From positions 1 to 38,867 of the forward strand of contig JAFDJC010000003.1 of NCBI GenBank assembly GCA_019307665.1: a DNA stretch of 38,867 nucleotides, written 5' to 3'. The notes under the pieces were generated by a model. The model did no database searches, was not told the DNA's origin, and saw nothing but the letters and a program-made list of their open reading frames with translations. The translations under genes were made by a program, and so were the position numbers. Of this stretch, positions 8,623-17,986 are shown in pieces. Origin of the DNA: Deltaproteobacteria bacterium (GTDB taxonomy: Bacteria; Desulfobacterota; Desulfobacteria; Desulfobacterales; SURF-7). Position 1 is the stretch's first letter. The number at the start of each line of letters is the position of its first letter.

Positions 8623-11125
8623 GACTCACGCGCTCAATAATCTCGTTCTGCAGTTCTCTCCCCACAGTTGTAAAATACGCATTGTATCCTGTCACCCGCA
8701 CCAGAAGGTGACGATAATCGCCCGGATTATCCTGTGCGTCTTTTAACATCTCGGGGTCAAGTATGTTAATCTGGAGTGCCGTTCCCCCGTTTTCAGTATA
8801 TCCTTTCAAGAAAGCCTTGAACTTTTCTCTATGTTCAGGGTCTTTTATTATTGAAGGATTAAAGGTAATGGTATGGCTTGAACCGTTCGGAAGCATATTG
8901 ACATAATCCTCCCAGTCGCCTTCACCGTTTTCAACCCTTCCACCAAGTGCTTTGCCTGCAGAATTTGCGTTTGCCGTAGGCCCGTTTATGTCCGCACCAT
9001 TTGTGGGGCAGATGGCATTTGAAAGAAATTTGCCCTTTTCTCTTCCATCCGCACTTGCAGCCATTATATACCCATCACCGACCCAGTAGTTCCAGCTGAG
9101 CATTCCGGGTCTGAACTGCCTTCCGGTCGATTTGGTTTTATGCTTCCATGTTTCATCGCACCAAAGTGCCATTACCTCGGCAGCCATTTTGTCGGCTATA
9201 TCATCATCCCTGCCGTATTTCGTGGCCCTGTTTTTTGCCATTGCCTGAAGGACATCAAAACCTTTCCAGTTTGCCTTTAGAGCTTTCACAAGTTCCGCCA
9301 TGGTGCATTTCTTTTCATCAAAAACCAGGTATTTTACGGCAAGAAGGGAATCAACGGTCGTTGCAAAGGTAACCGCCTCAAGCGTTGTAAGGCTGATTTC
9401 CGCGCCGCCCTTGGTGATATCAATACCCTTTTCCGCGCATCCTTTTACAAGGCATGACAGGTAGGGTGTTGGGAAATATTCAGCCCTGATACTTTCAGAT
9501 CGTTCATAAAGGTCTGCACATCTTTTAATGATATATTCGGTTTGAACCCTGTATGCGTCCCAAAATTCCTCCCATGAAGCAAAATTTGCGGCATCGCCGG
9601 TTTCAGGACCATCCTGCAGTATTTTTTCCGTCTTTCCCGTCATGAGGTTGTTGAAGGGAATAAGGTCCCTGCCGCCTGTCAGTGCCAGTTCAACCGCCTT
9701 AAGGAGGTTCAGGTTGTTATCAACGGTTCCTGAGCGGTCGTTTCCCACCATTGTGTTTTCAAGGCATCCAACAGGTGCGTATTCAAAAACATTATCCTCA
9801 TTAATAAGATGGGAAAGTCCTGCAAATTTGGCTTCCCGCATCATCCCGGCCATTGAACGTTCATCAAAATTCAAAAGAAACGGCGCGCCCTGGCTCGATG
9901 CTATCATATCAACCAGTTTATCAAGGAGTTCTTCAGGCGAATTCCGGTGAAGTCTCACATTTGGTTTGGGCTCAAGAATTGGTGTCATATCATCAATAAC
10001 TTCAAGCATTGCGTATGTCAGGTCATTTGTCATGTCGGCACCGTTTTTTCCGATACCTGACAACGTGATAAGCTGACCAAAGCCTGCATTTATCCCCTGA
10101 TGGCCGTTTCTGATCATTGCGTCATAGGCTGTATTGCAGTGCATCCAGAAGCATTTCAGTATTTCCTTGCCAAATTCCCTGTCCATACCGTTATTCAATG
10201 AATATTCCCAAAAAGGAAGCAGGTACTGGTCTATCCGTCCAAAAGAAATGCCAGGCCCGGGATAGTTCTCATCACTCATAATGAGCATATGAGTAATCCA
10301 CAGCGCCTGTACTGCTTCCCAGAATGTTTCAGGAGGTTCCCACAGCACTTGATCAAGGTTTTTGGCCATGTTTGACAGTTCTTCCCTGCGGTCATCCTGC
10401 TTCTCTGATGATGCAAGTTCCCTACATAAACCCGCATATCCTGCAGCAAGCTCGCCCGGCATTTTAGCTGAAGTCATCATGGCCCTCAACTGTTCTCCCA
10501 TATAACTATCCTTCTGTTCTTCCGACAGGCTTTGATACTTTGATTCCAGGTCTTGATATATGCCTTTCCACCCGATCTTCAGAGCCCTTTCATGGCCCGG
10601 CACCAGGTGACCGCTTGTTGCGCCGGCATTTCCATAACCATGATCATGAAACCATTTCACCGCACCCCTGACACCGTCTTTTCCTGCAATCATCTTGTTA
10701 TATGTTTTCTGTTCATCCTCATTCAGGCACATGGAGGTTTGAAGGTTAAACCTTCCGCCACAGATAAGGTCGCCCGGCAAAATCTCTTTGGGCAGGTGGT
10801 TAACCATCACCTCTTTTACAAAGAACGCCCTTCTCTCCGGAATGCTTTTTGACCAGAAATCATTGGAAAGCTTAATATCACGGGCAGCCTGACGAAAAGA
10901 CCCCCCCAATGCCTGGATTAACAGATAGGCTTCCGGAACAATATAATATGTCATTTCGTTAAACTGGATATCCCACGCAGTACCGGTTGACCAGGCAGTA
11001 AATTGATTATTCCAGGCTCTATCATTGCCCTTGAAATAATAATCCCTGAGCCATTGAACTCGAGCCGAGAGACCTTTTGGTTCCTTGATTCTTTTTTCGA
11101 CTGATTTTTTCTGAGTCTTGCTCAT
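8609..11125 (-). CDS. Glycyl radical enzyme (PFL/dehydratase/decarboxylase superfamily), substrate unassigned
   Basis: 838 aa; C-terminal glycyl radical loop LVRVTGYNAYFTTVGRELQNEII; active-site APVGCLENTM (Cys-x-Glu); SD AAGGAGG before the ATG. Confidence 0.93.
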   Translation of the reverse strand: MSKTQKKSVEKRIKEPKGLSARVQWLRDYYFKGNDRAWNNQFTAWSTGTAWDIQFNEMTYYIVPEAYLLIQALGGSFRQAARDIKLSNDFWSKSIPERRAFFVKEVMVNHLPKEILPGDLICGGRFNLQTSMCLNEDEQKTYNKMIAGKDGVRGAVKWFHDHGYGNAGATSGHLVPGHERALKIGWKGIYQDLESKYQSLSEEQKDSYMGEQLRAMMTSAKMPGELAAGYAGLCRELASSEKQDDRREELSNMAKNLDQVLWEPPETFWEAVQALWITHMLIMSDENYPGPGISFGRIDQYLLPFWEYSLNNGMDREFGKEILKCFWMHCNTAYDAMIRNGHQGINAGFGQLITLSGIGKNGADMTNDLTYAMLEVIDDMTPILEPKPNVRLHRNSPEELLDKLVDMIASSQGAPFLLNFDERSMAGMMREAKFAGLSHLINEDNVFEYAPVGCLENTMVGNDRSGTVDNNLNLLKAVELALTGGRDLIPFNNLMTGKTEKILQDGPETGDAANFASWEEFWDAYRVQTEYIIKRCADLYERSESIRAEYFPTPYLSCLVKGCAEKGIDITKGGAEISLTTLEAVTFATTVDSLLAVKYLVFDEKKCTMAELVKALKANWKGFDVLQAMAKNRATKYGRDDDIADKMAAEVMALWCDETWKHKTKSTGRQFRPGMLSWNYWVGDGYIMAASADGREKGKFLSNAICPTNGADINGPTANANSAGKALGGRVENGEGDWEDYVNMLPNGSSHTITFNPSIIKDPEHREKFKAFLKGYTENGGTALQINILDPEMLKDAQDNPGDYRHLLVRVTGYNAYFTTVGRELQNEIIERVSHEGF

Positions 11126-11135
11126 AACCGCCTCC

Positions 11136-11858
11136 TTATTTTGAAATAATTTCTCTCAATCTCTCTTCACCGTGAATAAGCATCCTGTGCATTACGTCAA
11201 CCGATTTTACGCCATCTTTTTTTTCAAGAGCATCTACCATCTCTTTATGAAAACTAAATACTTCCGGTATCACGTCCGGATCCTGAAAAAACTGGCCGGA
11301 CATGCTGGTATATACGGGTCTGAATGAATTTAAAAGCATCGGATAGCTCAAATTATCAGTTGCCATGGCCACCAGATGATGAAAATCAAAGTCGATCTCG
11401 GTTATCTGTGCAATATTCTTATGGTCGACCTCTTCTTCCTGCTTAATAATTTTCTTGAATTGAAGCATCTGTTCCGAAGTTCGATTACTTGCCGCAAGTT
11501 TTGCATTCTCTTTTTCCATAAGCATGCGCATGGCAAGAAGACTCTCGAGTAGCTTGGGATCCAGCATTCCGTTGTGATAACTGATTAATGAAGTCAGAAT
11601 TGCAACCGAGCCTTCCCTTCGATAGTCATTGACAACCGTTCCGATTCTGGGAATCATGGATACCAGGCCTTTTGCGGCAATTTCAACGAGCGCTTCGTGA
11701 ACAACCGGCCTGCTGACGCCCAGTTGCACCGCCAGTTCCCTTTCAGGCGGCAATTTTTTACCCACAGGCAGCTTTCCGGACAATATAAGTTCCTCAAATC
11801 GTCTGATGCAGACTGCTTTTAAACTTTCTGTTCTTACTGGCTTGATCATATCGAGCAT
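11136..11858 (-). CDS. GntR/FadR-subfamily transcriptional regulator
   Basis: wHTH: RFEELILSGKLPVGKKLPPERELAVQLGVSRPVVHEALVEIAAKGLV; FCD-like C-terminus. Start taken at MLDMIKPV. Confidence 0.9.
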   Translation of the reverse strand: MLDMIKPVRTESLKAVCIRRFEELILSGKLPVGKKLPPERELAVQLGVSRPVVHEALVEIAAKGLVSMIPRIGTVVNDYRREGSVAILTSLISYHNGMLDPKLLESLLAMRMLMEKENAKLAASNRTSEQMLQFKKIIKQEEEVDHKNIAQITEIDFDFHHLVAMATDNLSYPMLLNSFRPVYTSMSGQFFQDPDVIPEVFSFHKEMVDALEKKDGVKSVDVMHRMLIHGEERLREIISK

Positions 11859-11882
11859 AAATATTGATTCCTTTTTGGCTGG

Positions 11883-11922
11883 TGGTAATACCAAATATAT
11901 AACGGTAGAATATGAATGTCAA
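11883..11922 (-). promoter_or_regulatory. Promoter plus GntR operator for the regulator/GRE cluster
   Basis: Minus strand: TTGACA (11917-11922), 17-bp spacer, TATATT (11894-11899), directly followed by the palindrome TGGTATTACCA (11883-11893), about 25 bp before the ATG at 11858. Confidence 0.75.
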
Positions 11923-11979
11923 GTGAATTTTATAAAGATGGTTAATTTGACAGCTGACACATCATCGTTATTTCTGTTT

Positions 11980-12780
11980 TTATCGTGTCGTGAATTCATT
12001 AATCGGAGGCCAATAGCTCTTTTTGTATTTTGTTGATAAGTTGTTATGGCTTGCGCCTTCAATTTTAACGAATAGTTTCTCTGTTTTTATTTTGGTGTAT
12101 ATCCTTTTCCCCATTTCGAATGGAACTACATTGTCCTGTGTCCCGTGAATTATCAAAACCGGGCATGATATATTGACGATTTTGTCAATATTATTGAACG
12201 AGTTCCCGGCAAAAACTGAAGCAAGACCAAACCCTGCTGCTTTGGCAAAATCTTCTCCGCTTGTTAAAGGAGTGACGAGAATAAGCCCGGCAATATTTAA
12301 ATTTTGAGAAGTATTTATTGCAACGGCAGTTCCGATTGAGCGTCCTAAAATAGTTACATTGCTTACTGAGAAACCAAGGCTTTGGACAGCATAGGTGAGG
12401 GCTGCTTTGCCGTCAGTGTATATCCCCTTTTCGCTTGGTTCACCCTGGCTCTTTCCGTAGCCACGGTAACTGACACCCAGTACATTGATTCCTAAATTGT
12501 TAATTTGCATTAAGTCAGGCAAACGACTAGAAATATTACCTCCGTTTCCATGAAAGTAGATAAGTATTTTATTTGATGATTTGTCTGGGATGAAGTAACT
12601 TTGAATTTTTACCCGGTCTTCAGTTTCAATGAAAATTTCCTGTACGTTTAACGGGAGTTGGCCCGTTAAAATTACATTTTTTTTATCCGGGTGAAATGCC
12701 ATTTTGTTAACAACAATCTTACACCCATACAAAAATAAAATACTCAGTAATGCCGTTAATATTAGCGCTGTTTTTTTCAT
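11980..12780 (-). CDS. Alpha/beta hydrolase, predicted lipoprotein
   Basis: Lipobox LFLYGC; YFHGNGGN oxyanion region; GRSIG nucleophile elbow; VLIIHGTQDNVVP. Confidence 0.85.
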   Translation of the reverse strand: MKKTALILTALLSILFLYGCKIVVNKMAFHPDKKNVILTGQLPLNVQEIFIETEDRVKIQSYFIPDKSSNKILIYFHGNGGNISSRLPDLMQINNLGINVLGVSYRGYGKSQGEPSEKGIYTDGKAALTYAVQSLGFSVSNVTILGRSIGTAVAINTSQNLNIAGLILVTPLTSGEDFAKAAGFGLASVFAGNSFNNIDKIVNISCPVLIIHGTQDNVVPFEMGKRIYTKIKTEKLFVKIEGASHNNLSTKYKKSYWPPINEFTTR

Positions 12781-13147
12781 AATTTATTATGTGAATGCGG
12801 CAAATAACGTATATTGCTTTCAATTTAAATTATTAATAATGGCAGCATAACATTAAGATATTTTGGAATCAATGCTTAGAAATTCCGGCTTTTCACCAAG
12901 ATCTATCATGTTTAAAAAAAAATAACTACAGCATATAGAAGAAGGTAATCAGAGGGATTATATGCCCAAAAATTGCAATTGGTCGATAGCCGCACCCGGG
13001 TTTGGCTGCAAACAATTCCCCAAAGGGGATAAGGAATATAGCCTCGGGTTTCAACCGTGGTGGCAGGGCACCAAATCGTATTAAGCCCTGAACAGGGCGA
13101 TGAAAAAATTAGACGAAAATATCTTCCGGTCATAATATTATCTGTAC

Positions 13148-13293
13148 TGTCAATGTTAAGCTGTCTATATTCTTGTTCACCTGTCTATATTCTGTAGAAA
13201 ATCAAAGGGCCGCCTATCCGGCCTTAAAATAAAAATATGACATTCTAAAGGATTCTTTGCATATTTTATTAAAGTGAGCTAAATTTGTTGACA
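13148..13293. mobile_element. Possible IS remnant / MITE-like element (IS21-like ends)
   Basis: TGTCAA...at the left, ...TTGACA at the right; subterminal direct repeats CTGTCTATATTCT at 13161 and 13181 (20-bp period); AAAGTGAGCTA at 13271. No transposase. Confidence 0.4.
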
Positions 13294-14531
13294 TGAGTAC
13301 TTTTAAAAATTTTTTCAAAGTAAAAAACATTGAAGAGGTTCTGTCCCTGGAATCATTATTTCCTCAACTGGGAACTGAAGAGATTCCTCTTCTCAATGCA
13401 TCGGGAAGAGTTCTTGCCTCAGACATTATATCAGATGCCGACCTCCCGGGTTTTGACCGCTCTACCATGGATGGTTTTGCTGTGGTCGCCTCATCAACAT
13501 TCGGTGCAAGCGACGGCAGCCCTGCCTTTCTCAACATTAAAGGCACTGTCCCAATGGGTGAGGAGCCTGACTTTTCTATCAGGCCTGGGGAGGCGGCAAG
13601 AATGCCAACCGGAGGTATGCTGCCGGAAGGCGCTGACAGCGTCATCATGATAGAACTGACTGAAGCGATCGATGACGATTCCATTGAAATATATAAAAGT
13701 GTCGCCCCCGGAAACGATATCATTAAAAGAGGTGAGGATTACAAGGCCGGAGATACCATAATATCGGCCGGCTGCAGATTGCGTCCCCAGGATGTGGGAC
13801 TGCTGGCGGCGTTTGGACAAGATCCTGTCTCCGTATTTAAACAGCCGGTTGTCGGGATCATATCTACAGGAGACGAGATTGTTCCGGTCAATAAAAATCC
13901 CGGATCGGCGGAAGTAAGAGATACCAATACGTATTCACTGGCGGGCTTTGTGAAAGATGCAGGAGCAATACCCGTGACATTTGGGATAGCGAAAGACAAC
14001 TTTGATGAACTGCTCAAAATGTGCAGCAAAGCAATAGAAGAGACCGATATGGTGATCCTATCGGGTGGAAGTTCTGTTGGAACACGTGACTTCACAATAG
14101 AAGTCCTCTCTTCATTGCCTGAATCAGAAATACTGGTTCATGGCATATCGATCAGTCCGGGCAAGCCGACCATTCTTGCGAAGACACGCGGCAAGGCGGT
14201 CTGGGGACTTCCAGGCCACGTCGTATCATCAATGATTGTTTTTAAAGTAATCGTCAGGCCTTTTATTGAACATATCGGAGGAGTCTCTCTAACAAACAGA
14301 AAACAGCAATGGACTAAAGCAAAGATGACACGCAACATATCGTCAGCCCAGGGAAGAATAGATTGTATTCGCGTAAAGCTCTCTAGGACCAACAGAACAC
14401 TTTTTGCAGAACCTGTTTTGGGAAAATCCGGCCTTATCAATACAATGGTAAAGGCTGACGGAATTGTCATGGTCGACATTAATTCAGAAGGAATTGAAGA
14501 GGGAGCTGAGGTTGATGTCATACAGATATGA
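13293..14531 (+). CDS. moeA: Molybdopterin molybdotransferase MoeA
   Basis: FDRSTMDGFAV, GIISTGDEIV, ILSGGSSVGTRD, ISPGKPT motifs. Confidence 0.93.
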   Translation: MSTFKNFFKVKNIEEVLSLESLFPQLGTEEIPLLNASGRVLASDIISDADLPGFDRSTMDGFAVVASSTFGASDGSPAFLNIKGTVPMGEEPDFSIRPGEAARMPTGGMLPEGADSVIMIELTEAIDDDSIEIYKSVAPGNDIIKRGEDYKAGDTIISAGCRLRPQDVGLLAAFGQDPVSVFKQPVVGIISTGDEIVPVNKNPGSAEVRDTNTYSLAGFVKDAGAIPVTFGIAKDNFDELLKMCSKAIEETDMVILSGGSSVGTRDFTIEVLSSLPESEILVHGISISPGKPTILAKTRGKAVWGLPGHVVSSMIVFKVIVRPFIEHIGGVSLTNRKQQWTKAKMTRNISSAQGRIDCIRVKLSRTNRTLFAEPVLGKSGLINTMVKADGIVMVDINSEGIEEGAEVDVIQI

Positions 14532-14579
14532 CTACAGACAACAAATAAATTTTTTGACTTATTACGGAGTTGCCATTAA

Positions 14580-16520
14580 ATGACCTTAAAAAGAAATATT
14601 TATCTTGATATGAAGACACTTGAGAAGGCAAGGGAAATTCTGTTCACATCGTTTCCTTTGTCTTCTTTTCTGACAAAAGAGTCCGTACCGGTTGCAGATG
14701 CTGTCGGAAGGGTTTTGGCAGAAGCTGTTTTTGCCAAGATTTCTTCACCGCCATTCCATGCCGCAGCAATGGACGGCATTGCAATAAAAGCTTCAGATTC
14801 ATTTGGTGCAGCAGAAAACCATCCGATTGAGTTTATATCCGATAAAAATGCATTCTATGTAAATACAGGCCATGTCCTGCCTGAAAATACCGATGCGGTT
14901 ATTATGATAGAGTACGTAAATCGGAAAGATGATAAAAGACTTGAAATTGAATCCCCTGCATATCCCTGGCAGAATATAAGAAAGCTCGGGGAAGATATTG
15001 TGGCCACAGAACTGCTTTTTCCTGTAAATCATAAGGTGACACCATACTGCATAGGCGCACTTCTTTCAGCAGGAATCACATCTGTTGAAGTCAAGAAGAA
15101 GCCAAAGGGCCTTATTGTTCCAACAGGTTCAGAGTTGATAGATGCAGACAGTGCACTATCCGTCGGATTAAAACCAGGGCAGCTAATAGAATCGAATTCC
15201 CATGTACTCGCCAAACTGATTGAGTCATATGGCGGTGCATTTGAAAGAAAAGGCATAATCCGGGATGACATAGGGCAAATTGAGAAGATCATATCTGATG
15301 CTGCAGAAGATAAAAACTGTAACTTTATTCTAATCTGTGGCGGTTCTTCCGCAGGCTCTCACGACTTCTCCAAGGCATCAATCAACAACCTGGGAACAAT
15401 TCTGGTTCACGGCGTTACGATAATGCCCGGCAAACCGGTTATCATTGCGGATGTAAATGGGAAGCCTGTTTTTGGGGTTCCCGGTTATCCGGTATCGACA
15501 ATCATAGCTTTCGAGCAGTTTATCGGCCCCATGATCGCAATGATGCTTGGGCAATCTGACAAGGAAAAAACAACCATCAATGTTGAACTGACCCGGAAAG
15601 CAGCTTCCAAGCTTGGTATCGAAGAATTTCTTCGTGTCAAACTTGGCAAAATAGGCAAAAGGATTGTCGCCACATCCCTGCCCCGTGGTGCGGGAAGCAT
15701 TACCACCATTACCGAAGCTGATGGTATCATAAGAATTCCCAATCATATTGAAGGACTGAACGCACACGAACCTGTAAAAGCCGAACTCTTGCGCCCTCTT
15801 GCTTCTATTGAGAACACTATAATTGCCACAGGAAGTCATGACAACACCCTTGATGTTCTTGCAGACCTTCTGAAAGCTTCGGGAACCGGGATCACTCTTT
15901 CGTCAAATCATGTCGGCAGCATGGGTGGACTTATGGCGATTAAAAAAAAAGTCTGCCATATTGCAGGTTCGCATCTTCTAGATACTGAAGACGGCTCATA
16001 TAACATCTCATGGATTAAAAAATACCTGCCGGGTATTAATATAAAACTTGTCAACCTTGTATCAAGGGAACAGGGTCTGATAGTAAAGTCCGGGAATCCA
16101 AAAAATATTCGCAGTCTCGAAGATATCGCAAAAGATGATATTATGTTTATAAACCGCCAGGCTGGCTCCGGAACAAGAATTCTACTTGATTACAGGCTGA
16201 AAAACTACGGCATCGACCCTTCCAAAATAAAAGGTTATGAAAACGAAGAATTTACACACATGTCTGTTGCAGCAGCTGTTTTAAGCGGTGCCGCCGACAC
16301 AGGGCTTGGAATACATGCGGCAGCGACAGCACTTGATCTGGACTTTATCCCGGTTGTTACAGAGCAGTATGATCTTGTCATCCCAAAAGAGCACTTTAAA
16401 ACAGAGATGATCCAAAAGCTTCTTGATATTATCAACACAGATACCTTCAAATCGCGCGTTCGCGCTCTTGGAGGGTATGGAACTGAGAATACCGGAAAAC
16501 TGATAAATGAAATTACATAA
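14580..16520 (+). CDS. MoeA domain fused to C-terminal periplasmic-binding-protein-like domain
   Basis: FHAAAMDGIAIKAS, VPTGSELID, ICGGSSAGSHDFSKAS then a ~220-aa segment (TGSHDNTLDVLADLLKASGTGITLSSNHVGSMGGLMAIKK...) typical of the PBP_like fusion. Confidence 0.9.
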   Translation: MTLKRNIYLDMKTLEKAREILFTSFPLSSFLTKESVPVADAVGRVLAEAVFAKISSPPFHAAAMDGIAIKASDSFGAAENHPIEFISDKNAFYVNTGHVLPENTDAVIMIEYVNRKDDKRLEIESPAYPWQNIRKLGEDIVATELLFPVNHKVTPYCIGALLSAGITSVEVKKKPKGLIVPTGSELIDADSALSVGLKPGQLIESNSHVLAKLIESYGGAFERKGIIRDDIGQIEKIISDAAEDKNCNFILICGGSSAGSHDFSKASINNLGTILVHGVTIMPGKPVIIADVNGKPVFGVPGYPVSTIIAFEQFIGPMIAMMLGQSDKEKTTINVELTRKAASKLGIEEFLRVKLGKIGKRIVATSLPRGAGSITTITEADGIIRIPNHIEGLNAHEPVKAELLRPLASIENTIIATGSHDNTLDVLADLLKASGTGITLSSNHVGSMGGLMAIKKKVCHIAGSHLLDTEDGSYNISWIKKYLPGINIKLVNLVSREQGLIVKSGNPKNIRSLEDIAKDDIMFINRQAGSGTRILLDYRLKNYGIDPSKIKGYENEEFTHMSVAAAVLSGAADTGLGIHAAATALDLDFIPVVTEQYDLVIPKEHFKTEMIQKLLDIINTDTFKSRVRALGGYGTENTGKLINEIT

Positions 16521-17940
16521 ATTAGATGATTACAGATGGGAAGTGCCAAAAACCGGCAATATGAATACATGCGGCCGAATTTATTCAAATGAAGCAATGA
16601 TAAAGGCAGTCAAACAGGAAGAAGCTTATCAACAGGTTGCAAATGTTGCATGTCTGCCCGGAATACTCGGCGCATCTCTTGGAATGCCTGATATCCACTG
16701 GGGATACGGATTTCCCATCGGAGGTGTCGCGGCATTTGATCTGGATTCAGGTGTCATATCTCCGGGTGGTGTCGGCTACGACATAAACTGCGGTGTAAGA
16801 CTCGCTGCTTCCTCCCTCTCAATCAAGGATATAAAGAACAGGTTGGAAGATCTCGCAAACGCACTTTATCGTAATATACCCTGTGGCGTCGGTTCTACAG
16901 GCTCTTTGAGGCTTTCAAAAAAAGACGAAAAAACAGTGCTGCGCGAAGGCAGCAGATGGGCTGTGACCCAGGGATTCGGTGAAGATACGGATATAACCCA
17001 TACAGAAGACAGCGGATGTATGAAGAATGCAGATCCTTCAGAGTTAAGCGACAGGGCGCTTGAAAGAGGACTTCGTCAATTAGGCACATTGGGAGCCGGC
17101 AATCATTTTATTGAAGTCGGAAGAGTCGAGACAATCTACAACAAGACTGTTGCCGACCGCTTCGGTCTTTTTGAAGGGCAGGTAACACTCATGATCCATT
17201 CAGGATCAAGGGGCCTCGGTCATCAGGTATGTGATGATTTTCTTGCGCTTATGACAAAGCATTCAAAAAGGCTCGGCTTTGATCTTCCGGACAGGCAGCT
17301 CTCCTGCGCCATGATCAAATCTGACGAAGGTGAAAGGTATTTCAATGCAATGGCATGTGCTGCCAATTATGCATGGACAAACCGTCAGATTCTTCTTCAC
17401 AGGGCAAGGAAAGTGTTTTATGAAGTCTTTGGAATCGGACCAAGGGATCTCTCCATGAATCTTGTCTATGATGTCTGTCATAATATAGCCAAGAAGGAGG
17501 AGCATATTGTCGACGGGATCAAACGTGTTGTCTGTGTGCATAGAAAAGGCGCAACAAGATCTTTTCCTCCCGGCCATCCTTCGATTTGCGATGAATACAG
17601 GGATATAGGACAGCCGATCCTGATACCCGGAGATATGGGTACTGCATCATATGTTCTTGTTGGTACTCAGAAAGCCATGGAAGAAACATTCGGTTCTACA
17701 TCCCACGGTGCAGGCCGTGTATTAAGCAGAAAAGCCGCCAAAAAGACAAGTAGAGGAAGGGCTATACACCGCGAACTCGAAGATAAAGGGATATTCGTAC
17801 GATGGACCGGTAAAACGACACTTGCTGAAGAAATGCCTGAAGCTTACAAAGACATTTCAAAAGTTGTCGAGGTTGTGCATAATGCAGGAATATCAGAAAA
17901 GGTAGCAAAGCTTAAACCCCTTGTTGTCATCAAAGGTTGA
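16507..17940 (+). CDS. rtcB: RNA-splicing ligase RtcB
   Basis: MPDIHWGYGFPIGGVAAFD, GVGYDINCGVRL, LGAGNHFIEV, HSGSRGLGHQV, SHGAGRVLSR motifs; overlaps the upstream ORF by 14 nt. Confidence 0.95.
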   Translation: MKLHKLDDYRWEVPKTGNMNTCGRIYSNEAMIKAVKQEEAYQQVANVACLPGILGASLGMPDIHWGYGFPIGGVAAFDLDSGVISPGGVGYDINCGVRLAASSLSIKDIKNRLEDLANALYRNIPCGVGSTGSLRLSKKDEKTVLREGSRWAVTQGFGEDTDITHTEDSGCMKNADPSELSDRALERGLRQLGTLGAGNHFIEVGRVETIYNKTVADRFGLFEGQVTLMIHSGSRGLGHQVCDDFLALMTKHSKRLGFDLPDRQLSCAMIKSDEGERYFNAMACAANYAWTNRQILLHRARKVFYEVFGIGPRDLSMNLVYDVCHNIAKKEEHIVDGIKRVVCVHRKGATRSFPPGHPSICDEYRDIGQPILIPGDMGTASYVLVGTQKAMEETFGSTSHGAGRVLSRKAAKKTSRGRAIHRELEDKGIFVRWTGKTTLAEEMPEAYKDISKVVEVVHNAGISEKVAKLKPLVVIKG

Positions 17941-17986
17941 CGGCTTTGTAAAAAGTCCAATTAAGGAAAGCTATATATGGGTGATT

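Noticed and set aside
12912-13133. 73-aa minus ORF in a hairpin-rich intergenic region
   Set aside because: Region has several short palindromes (CCCCAAAGGGG, GCCCTGAACAGGGC) and no family resemblance; more likely non-coding repeat DNA.
13789-14521. Antisense ORFs over moeA
   Set aside because: Shadow ORFs opposite a strongly conserved gene.
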